A DNA stretch of 60,000 bases from Bolinopsis microptera (taxonomy: Eukaryota; Ctenophora; Tentaculata; Lobata; Bolinopsidae). Under the pieces are notes generated by a model. That model worked only from the letters and a program-made list of their open reading frames with translations. It did no database searches and was not told the origin of the DNA. The stretch is taken from contig NC_087074.1 of NCBI RefSeq assembly GCF_026151205.1, forward strand, positions 9,521,226 to 9,581,225. Direction: 5' to 3'. Position numbers and translations under genes: made by a program. Shown here piece after piece: positions 1-11,169 of the stretch (within the stretch, counting starts at the first letter, position 1; the number at the start of each line of letters is the position of its first letter).

Positions 1-603
1 TTCTGGAAACTACTTTTGTTCATGTTCATGCTTCCCTGAGCATTATGAGACGGAAATACTTTTTCGGTCTGTACCTACATTTGAAAGGCTGTGGATGTGA
101 TTAGTTCCTTATGAATATAAAGAACGTGATATTTGGCCCTCGGATTTAAAGGAGAATGCGCAAATTTGGTCCTCAGAGAACTGGAATAATCGCAATTTGT
201 CGCAAAGATCTGTTTGTCTCGGCAAACGTCAAAAATGTTGACCTTGCCGCTCCTCTCTTGATTGCTTATGATGTAATGATCAGGAACACATGACGTATCA
301 TCACGACCATTATTGGTCACTTGACTTCGACCCGTTATTGTTAAGAATGCAATGTAGGTGTGATGGTTGTTTCTGCGTATTTGTCACCTGTTACTAATTT
401 ATCAACAGGATCATAATGTTGATTGTATCGATAAAACATGGATTTCAAGGCATGAGGAAGCATTGTTGATCTCTGAAACCAAGTTTAATCGATTTCTCGT
501 GCAATCTTAGGTCAGTTATGTTCATCAAAATAAGTTTATAACAATGTCGATATTTTGGTAAATTTCTAGCTTTCTGTCAGAAAATAAATTTACAATTTCT
601 ATA

Positions 604-870
604 ATAGGGGGTAATAAGATATAAACTACAGTAGGTACAGCTGTACTTAAACCCACATTCACAAGCATGCGAGCTCACCTGGTCCAATGAGCGGGAAACG
701 GAGAACAAGCTCTGGTGACGTCACAGTCACGTGACCTCAGGCTCATAATCACGTGCCTCCGACGCAATCAATTGGGTTATGGCCTGGTCAGCCCCCTGTC
801 GCCCGATCTCGAGGTGACGTACGACACCTCGTTAACCCAATCGATATTTGGAAGGCTGCACATTTTCACA
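604..870 (+). repeat. Repeat B, copy 1 (empty-site copy)
   Basis: This roughly 270-bp segment matches 48600-48977 in the same orientation, including the shared run GTGACGTACGACACCTCGTT. The second copy carries an extra 105-bp insert after CACCTGGT; here CACCTGGT occurs once, at 676-683, so this is the uninterrupted pre-insertion site. No credible coding frame. Probably part of an old dispersed element, as repeat A follows within about 120 bp. Confidence 0.8.
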
Positions 871-992
871 TACCTAACTCACAAGGGTCTTACGGAGTTG
901 TGCGAGATGACGATACATAGAGGCCGCAGAATTATGAGGACTACCAGATCCTGGTGGAACCTAAGCGATCCATGATATCACGACAATCCCCT

Positions 993-1581
993 AAAAAAAG
1001 TGCTTAGGAGGTAAATTGCAGATATTTAATTATATAGAGACATGAAATTTAACCTTCTTGGGCCCAGCAATGTGAGATGAAAAGCTGACTGAAAGGAAAC
1101 TGGATCTATCATTTGTAGTACTATAATATAATTTACATATTATAAAGTCAGCGCAAATCCTAGTTGTCATTCCTGATTCAAGTTTTAACTCGCGAGGTAG
1201 ATTCTTAGAATCTGTGTGTGATTTGCCACGAGATAGAGGTCGCTGTGGGTCAGCTGAGAACTTGATTAGTTTTACATTCACGGACAGTGCCAGGAATATT
1301 GCCTGAGGTTTTGAAGCAGTGCACTGAATAGTTAGTGTAAGTAAGTGACTTAAGGTTAGCCCAGAATCTCAATCATCGGCTCTTCAAGTTTAATGGTAAC
1401 ATCTGAAGTGTCTTGAAATGTATAGTTTGTGAACTGGAAAGTTCCTTTGACCTATGAAATCCAGTAATATTATTTTTCACGTGGCGATCGTATGGCTATA
1501 GGACAACCGAAGTAAAAAGGTATGAAATGGCCGTTGTAACATTTAATGCTTGTGATATAAGAGCCGGAAGGGTGCGGGTGT
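993..1581 (+). repeat. Repeat A, copy 1
   Basis: About 590 bp that recurs at 6288-7070 with a small percentage of mismatches and in the same orientation. The second copy has about 185 extra bases (6341-6524) between the shared AGAGACAT and ATGAAATTT. The short ORF on the minus strand (1030-1281) is also present in the copy but looks like chance. Family not recognised. Confidence 0.85.
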
Positions 1582-1751
1582 CAAGGTAGGGTGGTAACAG
1601 GGTGGTTCTGGTTGTTGTCTAAACATGAAGAGTAAACAGAGTCTGAAGTGACTTTGTTACCATGCCAACCCCACCCTCCCATTTACAGAATTAGATTTTA
1701 CCTACCTTACTTGGGAATATTATAGCGGGTTAATTTATGACTGGGAAAATT

Positions 1752-1806
1752 AATGACCGGGAAAAATTTGGCGGACTTTCCCAAAACCCGCCAAATTATC
1801 CCGGTC
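1752..1806. repeat. Imperfect hairpin, GACCGGG/CCCGGTC arms
   Basis: GACCGGGAAAAATTTGGCGG is followed by a 15-20 base spacer and CCGCCAAATTATCCCGGTC. The arms of about 19 bases are nearly complementary. Likely the core of a small fold-back element; no gene is seen in the surrounding 1600-2400 stretch. Confidence 0.6.
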
Positions 1807-2379
1807 ACGAATATACCGGTGGCCGACCTTTTAATTTCTGTTTTTTTGTTACTTGTTAAAGAAGTTATTTCAATTTACAGTTAATGATATTACTCAGAGA
1901 TAGAAAAAAAGACACGTCTATTTAAAGGAAAATAAATCTAAGCAATAATAAGTCAAATCTTCATTAAAGCGTATTCTCATTCTCGTTATCGCTAATGTCC
2001 CCTCCATTATCATTATTGATATCCCCCTGCTGCTGACCGTCAAATTCGAAGTCGTATTATTGTCTTAACAAGACTTTCATTTTGTCCGCTAGTGGGGCTA
2101 CTGCTTTGAAGGTCAGCCGGAGCTTGATTTCCTGCCCACCGCTTGGTATTAATAAAACAAATATTAATAAAACAAATATTTATTTTTACGGCACAATCAA
2201 ACAATATCAATAATAAATAAATCAGGGGAGGTTTGAAGAGGTTTCAAGTGCCGAAGGCCACTAATTATCTTTAAGATTTGAGAGTGACCTGTACTTGAAA
2301 CACCCTCAACCATCCACTACGTCAATATACTTATTATACAAATATAGAAAAATATAATTATCTAAGCTAAAATTGCTTA

Positions 2380-2590
2380 TTGGTCTAGTTTGGTGACATA
2401 GGAGAGCCCAGTTGAGTTTTAGTTTAGGTTTAGGTTTTAAATCATAGTTTGAAAGGTTAGCCATGTTTCATGGCAGAGAGAGATAGCATGTGTGTAGAGC
2501 CGTACCGGATGTAGAATTTGAGATATAATATAGATTAGTTACCATATATTAGGGTCACCTCGATTTTGGAGGGATATTGGAGAACGTCTT
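2380..2590 (+). repeat. Repeat D, copy 1
   Basis: Shares the block GGTTTTAAATCATAGTTT, the block CATGTTTCATGGCAGAGAGA and the phrase CTCGATTTTGGAGGGATA with 50370-50510, in the same order and orientation. An old dispersed repeat. The following stretch to 3380 has weak overlapping ORFs on both strands (2539-2902) that could not be linked to any exon chain. Confidence 0.7.
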
Positions 2591-4271
2591 GGCTTTACAT
2601 CTTCAAATGCTCCAGTAATCAATCCACCGTGGACCACGAAATAGTGGCACTGTTTACTCACTTCTAGCGGGATGTGGCCACAAGTTACTTTAACGGGAAA
2701 AACTCCCTTTTTCTTTAGTCTACACACTGCACACGAGAAGCGATCAATCTTTAGCGACTCAGTTGATGTCTCTCGCTCCACTGTTACACGCTCTCCAGGA
2801 AGCGATGAGTTTTATCAGTTTTCCGGAACAGGATCCGTTCAAGCCTCAAGGACCTATGAAGGGTATGAAGCCCAGGGATGTTACAGGGATTTTATAATTT
2901 GAATTTAAATTACATGAACTGCTAACAAGCAAATTGTTTTATACCTGCACTGATTATGATACTAGAGCGCTAATAATCATTTTTATATCGTGTACATATA
3001 CAACAGTTTTTCAGTTGACGAGAGGATGACATCATTTGTTTGTTTTTTAATTAATATTAACCAGTTATATTATTATTATAATATATATATATTATTATTA
3101 TTTTCGTTTTCTTCTATTTATATAAATTGTTTTCTTCTCTACGATTCACTGATTCATGGGCAAGATAAATGACCAGGTCGTTAGTTTGACACGTGGTCCA
3201 CACACAGCTCTAAAAGTTCCACAACCAGTGCCGGAGAGAGAGTGATTCTCAAACACGGTGCATCAATGTCCAGTCCTCCACACGTATGGTATCCATTATG
3301 TGTATAATACTGGTCCAAGCTTTTATGAAGACATTCAGTTTTCCCGATTAATGAACTTGGAGGTGTACTGAAACTGTCCTTTAATTGTTCTTATTCTGTT
3401 TCCTTATCGCAATCTCGACGCCTGCACTCGTACAAAACGAGACTACACAAAAACCAAGCATCATGTATCCTCCTTGTTCGTATGTAAGGTACTCCATCGC
3501 CAACAGGGCAACCAAATGACCAACCCTGTTAAAGGCCGTCCAAAGACATAACCAAATTGTCGTACCTTTTGATTTGGAGGAAGCGCTCATTTCCCTTCTC
3601 GCAAGTTTTACTTGGACTTCCTCAAAGGCAAATAGGGCAGCTAATGTGCACATTTGATTTGAAAGGCCCTGGAGCAGTGTGGAAATGTAAGCGAAGATAA
3701 CCACGTTATCATACAGAAATGTTAACTTTGGGTTGGGGAAGAGGATGAAAACTCCGATTGCTGAGAGGAATGCTGAAAATGCCATGATCTGAAATGGTGT
3801 TGCCCAGCCTTTCTGGATGAAGTAACCGGATACGATCGATCCTGCAAACCTTGCCACGTAAAGGATAAAAAGATATGTCCCACCCTAAGAAATACTCACT
3901 TCAAACGTGTCGAAAAGGTATGGAGTGGTTATTGCTGAGGTAAATCCAACCAGTGCCTCAAGAATGCTGTAGGAAATAATGGGGATAATAATTAATGGAG
4001 AAAGCCCCTTGGCCTTAGGCTCAGTCTCCTCGTTGGTGTTCTGGGTTGTTGTGATATCAGCTTTCTCTGTTGCCCAACAATTAGGTGGATCTGCCACATT
4101 TGTGTTGGTTATAACAAAATCCTCACTACCAACTTGATCACCGCTCATCTCATTTTCCAAGTCTCCAAAACTATTCTCAACCGTTTCATCAGAAGATTTA
4201 TTTTTAGAGTTAACATAAACTGGCAGGGAATTCTTTGGAAGAACCACAAGCTTGTACGAAAACAGGACAAG

Positions 4272-4306
4272 AAAGATACCCCCTGCAATGAGCAGGGGGT
4301 ATCTTT
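4272..4306. repeat. Perfect 15-bp inverted repeat inside transporter TM6
   Basis: AAAGATACCCCCTGC (4272-4286), a 5-base loop, then GCAGGGGGTATCTTT (4292-4306). One arm codes for the start of a normal-looking TM6 (IAGGIFLVLFSY on the minus strand). The other sits exactly where the reading frame is lost, next to a near-tandem 11-bp repeat (TTTACCACTAC). Confidence 0.9.
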
Positions 4307-4631
4307 AGTGGTAAAGTAGTGGTAAATCCAAAGTGATCATACAGAACTCCCCCAATAAGAATAGCAGTGGAGCCCCCAGAATGATAACCACTGTTGGTGA
4401 GCCCTATAGTAAGTTTAACATGGTCAGGGAACCAAACTCTGCAGCCCTCCACCACACCTTTACACGCCAGGAAACCCACGTAACCTTGTACAGCTCGTAG
4501 GATTAGTAGGAGGGTGATTGTTAATGAGTTGTACTGCTCCGGTATCAGCCCCACCAATCCCTGTACTGCAGGAAGGAATTATAAATACCATAATGAATAA
4601 TGATGTGTGATTTTTAGATTGAAATTGTTAA

Positions 4632-5467
4632 GGCCACAGGGGGGGGGGGGGTCCGAGATCAATTTTGAGATTTTGAGATATGTTGTAGAGCTCGATCTAA
4701 ATTTTTAAATGCTTTTGTCATTACCGAAAACAAAGTTTCCTATTTGAAGATATCGCGTGTTGAATTTTGAGGTTTACCTGTAATTCTATTGTACATGAAA
4801 ACTTTAAATGAAATTGTGTTCAAAATCTATCTTCTTTTTCAGTTTATGACTTAGAACCTTGTAACTTGGCAACAATGTTCTTCAAGGTATTTTGAGTTTT
4901 TGTTATGTAACGATTTATGATATCTTGCTCCAAAGCTGAGATATGAGGTTAACCATGAGTGCGGGTTACAAAATTCAAAATGGTTAACCTCATAAAAAGA
5001 GTTAGGAGCAAAATTACAACAATCGTTACATAACAAACTTTTAAATTTATGTCAGGAACATAAGTTCCAAATTTGAGGTGAAAAGGATAAAAGCTCTAGG
5101 AGAAGATAGGTTTTTGAGGTGGTAAATAAATTGTTCAGGAGAGTCAAAAGACTGATTCTGAGAAAATATGTTAACCTCAATTTTCCAACAAATAAAGGAC
5201 ATATAATAGTTCTGTTCACATTGGATGGCCAATTGATACCCATTGATAAGTTTAACTTGTGATGAGAGCAACAAAATGTTAAGAACTGGTTATTTGTGAG
5301 GTTAACTGATTAAAAAGGCAATAGTTAACCTCAATTTTACGACAAACTAGGCGCTCTGGGGGGCTAAGGGTGGTGTGCAAGCGTCAGATAGTACGTGGTC
5401 TGCCAACTGGCAAAAAACGTTTTTTCGACCTCGGACCCCCCCCCCCCCCCCCCGCCCCCCTGTGGCC
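4632..5467. mobile_element. TTAA-flanked non-autonomous DNA transposon
   Basis: The element begins GGCCACAGGGGG and ends CCCCCTGTGGCC, with TTAA immediately outside on both sides (4628-4631 and 5468-5471). Subterminal TCCGAG/CTCGGA continues the inverted repeat beyond long G and C runs. No transposase is encoded; the interior has several GGTTAACCTC motifs in both orientations. A TTAA duplication is characteristic of piggyBac and Kolobok-type elements, so this is a MITE-like derivative of one. It lies in the transporter intron between exons 2 and 3. Confidence 0.85.
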
Positions 5468-6287
5468 TTAATGGATTAATATTTAACCAGTGTCTTTTGA
5501 TACGTGTTCTTAAGATAAGAATCCACCTTAAAACTATCTTGTTTATCTTGTCAAACTACTCTGTTAATTGTAACAATTACCCATCATCTGTGCCACGTTA
5601 GCTGCCACAAAAGTGACCTGGTATTTCCACAGGGTGACTTTTCTCTCATGGATGAGATAGTGTTGCACGTCAAACAGCATGTTGAAAAGATAGCCAACTC
5701 CTGGCATCATTCCAAACAGGCCCACCAGAAAGCCTGCTTATACCTGTGTATGTTAGAAGTTGTGTTAACATCTAATGGTTAATCTAATGGTTATTATTTG
5801 TCAGTATGAAGTTCAAGCCGACGCACCTAAGAATAAAGAAAATGACAAAATTGACGTTTGATCCCAGCAACTAAGGTTATAAATAAAAGGAAAATTAAGT
5901 TGTATCTAGTAATCTTAACGATTTAAACACATACCTCTGTCGAGTAAATCCTTGACGTAGAAGGATTGCGTATTAACCGAACTGCCTGATATAGCAAGAG
6001 GCATGAGGTACACTGCCAGCAGTACCATCAGACCCAGTTTTGAGAACATAATCCGGATTCCTGCTCGAACCCTGGCAAAGTTATTTCCTCGTATAGAAAT
6101 TGATAAAGAAAGATTATGTTTAAAATGTTTGTAGCAACCAAAAATTAGAACGAGGAGAAAAAATTGTGAAAATGTTTAAGATTCTGTGCACTTTTTGCAT
6201 TTAATGTAGATGGCTACCCTGCCCCTTCCAGTCTTAATCAAGCAAACTATCGTAAAAATAAACGACCGAAACAACAGCTACAACTGG

Positions 6288-7070
6288 CAAAAAAGTGCTT
6301 ACGGAAGTAAATTGCAGATATTTAATTATATAGAGACATAGAGGTCAACATTCTACAATGTGATAAGATACATATCATTCCTTAACTGTTCGCACGTAAT
6401 TTTGAAGCAAATAAAATCGAGACGTCTTCAAAATCCTAAACAATAAGATTGCAGTACAATTGTACTTCCTTTATATTAATATATATTAGCGACAAGAGAT
6501 ATATATATAATATATTATACTATTATGAAATTTAACCTTCTTGGGCCCAGCAATGTGAGATGAAAAGCTGACTGAAAGGAAACTGGATCTATCATTTGTA
6601 GTACTATAATATAATTTACATATTATAAAGTCAGCGCAAATCCTAGTTGTCATTCCTGATTCAAGTTTTAACTCGCGAGGTAGATTCTTAGAATCTATGT
6701 GTGATTTGCCACGAGATAGAAGTCGCTGTGGGTCAGCTAAGAACTTTATTAGTTTTACATTCACGGACAGTGCCAGGAATATTGCCTGAGGTTTTGAAGC
6801 AGTGCACTGAACAGTTAGTGTAAGTAAGTGGCTTAGGGTTAGCCCAGAATCTCAATCATCGGCTCTTCAAGTTCAATGGTAACATCTAAAGTGTCCTGAA
6901 ATGTATAGTTTGTGAACTGGGATATTCCTTTGACCTATGAAATCCAGTAATATTATTTTTTACGTGGCGATCGTATGGATATAATAGGACAACCGAAGTA
7001 AAAAGGTATGAAATGGCCGTTGTAATATTTAATGTTTGTGATTATATAAGAGCCGGAAGGGTGCGGATGT
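6288..7070 (+). repeat. Repeat A, copy 2, with 185-bp extra block
   Basis: Matches 993-1581 in the same orientation, interrupted by an AT-rich block at about 6341-6524 ending in (TA)-rich sequence. Copies 1 and 2 flank the transporter gene as direct repeats about 5.3 kb apart. No TG...CA ends or primer-binding site were seen, so there is no support for calling them LTRs. Confidence 0.85.
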
Positions 7071-7466
7071 GTTTGCGGTTATTTGAACACAGAATCCACA
7101 GTTAGGTAAATACTGAGCTGATAATCATAGAGAATGTGTAATATAAGCTTACCTTCCATATAAAGTTGGTTTCATTCAAAACTATTGATATTTGACTAAT
7201 TTATGGGCCAAAATCGATCAAATTTGGTGCGTATGCCCAAATATGGTCACTAGCTACATGTAGAGCACCTAAAATCTGGGTTTTGGGCATCTTCAGGGTA
7301 TTTGGCTAAATTGGGCCTAATTTGGACCAAATATGGGCGTGGCTGCCCCACGGGCACCGTTTGGCGGTTGGGGCCCGGGGCCCCCTCAAAAGTTCGGTCA
7401 CCGGTCCTAGTTTGTTGGACAACTGCTATCTCGAAACCAAGTTTCACAAAAAAAATCAGGGTGAAC

Positions 7467-7487
7467 CCCCCCCCCCCCCCCCCCCCT
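7467..7487. repeat. Poly(C) tract
   Basis: An uninterrupted run of about 20 C residues just upstream of the first recognisable exon of the CAP-Gly gene. The adjoining 7200-7466 stretch is low-complexity (repeated CCAAATAT/GGGCC words) with no supported gene. Confidence 0.9.
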
Positions 7488-7512
7488 TAATAACTGATTT
7501 GTATCCTCCTAG

Positions 7513-10500
7513 GAGAGAGTAAAGGAAGGAGAAGGCGCACATTGTCCGACCAGAGTAGCCTGGGATCTCCTAAACAAGATCACATGATCACACTATCATC
7601 TGATTTAAAGGATCACGTGCTTCCATCATCAGATTCCAGTTCTAGTCAAGTCACAGAAACGAGACACATCATGGCTGAGAGGTAAATTAATAAAGGAAGA
7701 GTTTAGAGTTTGGTGCAACAATTTTAATCTGCAAAACAAGATAACCAGATAATATCAAAATAAAATATTTATAAAATATTTTGACCAATTTAGAACCCGG
7801 CCCCCTATAAGTGAATTACAAGTTCCCAATATACCCGCATTTGTCCAGGACAAGTAGTAAAGACAGTATTAATAAAGCAGCAGGGAACCCTGATCATAAG
7901 ACGGGACCTCGTCGCAAACGTAGACATAGACGGTTTCATGCAGACAGCTCAACTATAATACATGTTAGTATCCTGTTTACTAAGTGCTATTTTTAAATTT
8001 TTGTTTGAACCTTATACGATATTCATTTATTTAGATTTCACTAACCCAACTAGAACTAAATGTAGTAGGGCCGGTAGCTCAATTGGTAGAGCACCAGGCA
8101 TGTAACTCGGAGGTTGGCGGATCATACCCGCCCCGGCACTATGCCGGCCCATGATTTTCCGAATCGCTTACCAGTGGAAATCTAGTCAATTCAAATATCT
8201 GCTTGCTTGGTACTAAATGGTCGATACAATCACAGCCCAACCAACTACTTGATCAGACCGATTCACCTACATGTGCATACTTCATCTGGGAGCCGTCAGT
8301 TGAGCTTGCTCTCTGACTCGTGGGTTGAAAACAACGTGTACAGTACTTCGTGAGTAGTACAGTACTTCACAACGATAACCCGCCTCCCCAACCAAATCTC
8401 TTAGAATTAAATGTAGATTTTTTACTACGTCTACGATAAACTCGATGAGATGCCTGCCAATTTTCTGTATGTATCCGAACAATCTCAAATTTAAAACTTT
8501 GGATTGCAAAATTAGAGCTTATGTTTTCATAATATTCCGAGATCTTTACATGTCTACATGCTTGTGCTTCAGCATTCCCAACCTCAAATTTTTACACATT
8601 TTTAATTTTTAAAACAAATTATTTTCAATCAAAATTCCAAACACACGTGCAAGCTTGGCACTGCACGATGTCTCACTTTTGTGTCCAATTGCATCGTGTG
8701 CTCACTGTGCATCGTGTGCTTGCCAGTAGCAAGCTGTGGTGACAAGCTTGCACGGTCCAGCACGAGCCAAGTTCCGATGAATAAATCTGTCAGCCAATGT
8801 CTACTGTCTACAACTGTGTAGTGTGTACATTATTACGGAGCAAATCAGGATCTTACTTTTAATTCACTAGCAAACTTTTTGTGCGCGGTTTTGCAAAAGC
8901 TTCAGATAAAATATCCAATAAGATCCAGCTTCCACACACTCATCAAGTTGTCCAATGAGCTTAACAGTGTATCCGATCAGTCCAGAAACGACAACTACAC
9001 CCAAATCTCGAGATACCCACGTGTTATCCAGCTCAGGGGTTGAGATCAGTTAGAATACTAAGGAGGAGAGACGATGAACAGAAGCAACATATAAGTGCGA
9101 CGCGGTGGGTGCAAAATCGCACTATACACCTAGTGGCTAATACCGCACTTTTCTGCACCATCGGCCGATGTACTTGGTATCGCTGGTTAAGCAACAATGA
9201 GATAAGATCAACATACCCGTAACTATAGTTAGGATCTGTAAACGTTTTTCATGACGTAACATACGGTATGTATCAAAATATCGGAAAGTAAAATCACTTT
9301 CAAAAATCAGGAAAAACATATAATACAGAAAGTTCACATCATTATTATCGGATAGCAAGTTTATAACGCATTTACTTTTAATACTATCGATATTTGATTT
9401 TTGGAAACAAAAGAGGGTGAATCTTTTAAAATTAATAACTTGTCAAGCTGGATCGCAATCCCTCAAGTCTCAACAGATTGAAATTAAGTCATTTTAGTTA
9501 CCATATACTTATGTTCGACATAATTCCGGTGACCTAAATAATTTGGGAACGAAAATATGGGAATTTTTATCGAAAACCGCCACATTTCGTACCCCAAATT
9601 AAATCATGGTATTTGGGGATTTTTTTCATCTCCTTATTTTACAAAAATGAAACCCAATATTTGAGAAAATTAAATACAACAAGAAATGCGGCCGCTTTTC
9701 TTTTGTTGATGGCCGCTCAATTTCCCGATCCGTGATGGCTTATTTTATTACAATATTTTCCGGTTCCGATTGGAAGGGGTGTAATGTGAATGTGATACGT
9801 GCGCATGATACAATATAGTGTGTAATCTTACTATATATAAATCTCCAGAGACTAAAATAATTATTAACTATTTAATTCGCGTTTTTGACACCACTTGGGG
9901 GTCCAAATTTTGGGCTCTAAAACTCCTATTTCTTGGCCAATTTTTTATTTTTTAGTGCTTATTTGGAGGCCATTAAAGCCCATTAAAGTCCCAGTCAAAA
10001 AAGGTTTCAGTTGTATATCTTTTACGGTTTTTGCGGAAATTCGCGTTAAAGTTGATGCCGTGGTGTCAGTAAAATGGCACGGATAAACACATATATATCG
10101 TCTCGCTTTATATATAGTAAGATGCAGTTATAGCGGCACGGAGTGACAGGCCGAGCGCCGCCCTAATTGTAAACCTTCTGTGTTATTCTATAGATTTATA
10201 CGTGTTGAATTGTTAGGAATTCTGCAGTGAAAGACAACACCCCCCCCCCCCCCCCCAACTTAACCTTATATAGTTACACTACCGCACCTACATGTTGCCT
10301 CTAATGATGATGGAAGCATCTAATGTTGATTTCTCTCAGCAAATTAATCGACTGACAAATAGAAATCAACTCCTTCTAGACACAGATGGCTTCCCGTAAT
10401 TCTGGAGAAAATTTCCAGATTCTACAGGACGGAGAATAATTCTTCCGTAATTTTTGTTCAGCTATAAAGCTGTAATAGCTGCATATCCTTTTCCTACAAC

Positions 10501-11132
10501 TTTGCTAAACATCGCAAGTTTTCAACTCCATAATTACGATCTGTAATAATTATTGGTTCATACGAAAGGTCACTTTTTCATCAATTTTTTGTTTTTTATG
10601 CCGTTGCTGGGGAGATTTCTTCAAGTTTGAAATATAGCATTGATATATTGAATATTGATTCAGTAAAGTTTAATGAAGTTACAAGTTTATTTAATCCAAT
10701 ATAAGCTACCGTAGGGCCAATAAATTTGGTTCACAATAAATTTGGTCACCATAATTTTAGTTACCATAATTTTAGTCACAAAATTCGCAAATTTTTAGTC
10801 TACAACAATTTTAGTCACATTTTTCGACTTTTCGAGACCATTTTCTATTCCATACGACGTACTTACTTTGGATACTTTGGAGAGATTCGTAGATTAAGAT
10901 TAAGCTGTTATTGAATTTGCAAAGGGGATGAACTGTAAATACCAAATAACCCAGCAATACACATTAAAAGCAAACTAAGAATAATATGGAATTATTGCAG
11001 GTACCGCGACAATTGACCCCCGACAATTGACCCCCGACAATTGACCCCCCGACAATTGACCCCCCGACAATTAACCCCCTATGTAATTACACTGGGGTCA
11101 ATTGCCGCGAAATCTAGGGTTTAGTAGAATAT

Positions 11133-11169
<37 letters not shown>

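Larger units (their letters stand above)
3381..6071 (-). pseudogene. Major facilitator superfamily transporter, multi-exon, probably broken
   Basis: Three exons can be joined in phase on the minus strand: 6071-5935 (ATG at 6049; MFSKLGLMVLLAVYLMP...), 5733-5581 and 4565-3381. Exon 1 gives TM1, exon 2 two hydrophobic segments with FGMMPGVGYLFNM, and exon 3 VQGLVGLIPEQYNSLT through to the last helices ending IRKQNKNN. The layout of six helices, an acidic cytoplasmic loop (SSDETVENSFGDLENE) and six helices is that of MFS carriers. The substrate is unknown; vesicular or SLC18B1-like carriers are only a resemblance. Two lesions are visible: a frame change within about 4270-4330, at a 15-bp hairpin in TM6, and an in-frame TAG near 3868 between VSIS and GGTYLFILYV. 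The acceptor at 6071 suggests an exon further upstream. Either a young pseudogene or an allele with errors; helices outside the lesions are well preserved. Confidence 0.75.

Noticed and set aside
1030-1281. Conserved small protein encoded in repeat A (also at 6486-6764).
   Set aside because: The similarity is explained by the DNA repeat itself; no recognisable composition or domain, and the first copy's C-terminal extension differs.
2539-2902. Overlapping ORFs on both strands, one with a CxxC...C-H zinc-finger look (FSCAVCRLKKKGVFPVKVTC) and one serine-rich on the other strand.
   Set aside because: No frame could be joined by splice sites and phase to another exon, and part of the region belongs to repeat D; coding status cannot be decided.
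3868-3882. A genuine 15-nt intron in the transporter gene.
   Set aside because: Far below the size spliced by animal spliceosomes; the flanking sequence reads through in the same frame, so a nonsense change is simpler.
993-7070. LTR retrotransposon bounded by repeat A.
   Set aside because: No TG...CA termini, primer-binding site, polypurine tract or gag-pol between the copies; the interior is a spliced host-type transporter gene.
8068-8139. Functional tRNA-Thr(TGT).
   Set aside because: Position 33 is not T, the T loop lacks the TTC signature and the anticodon stem has a mismatch; a SINE head or tRNA pseudogene is more likely.
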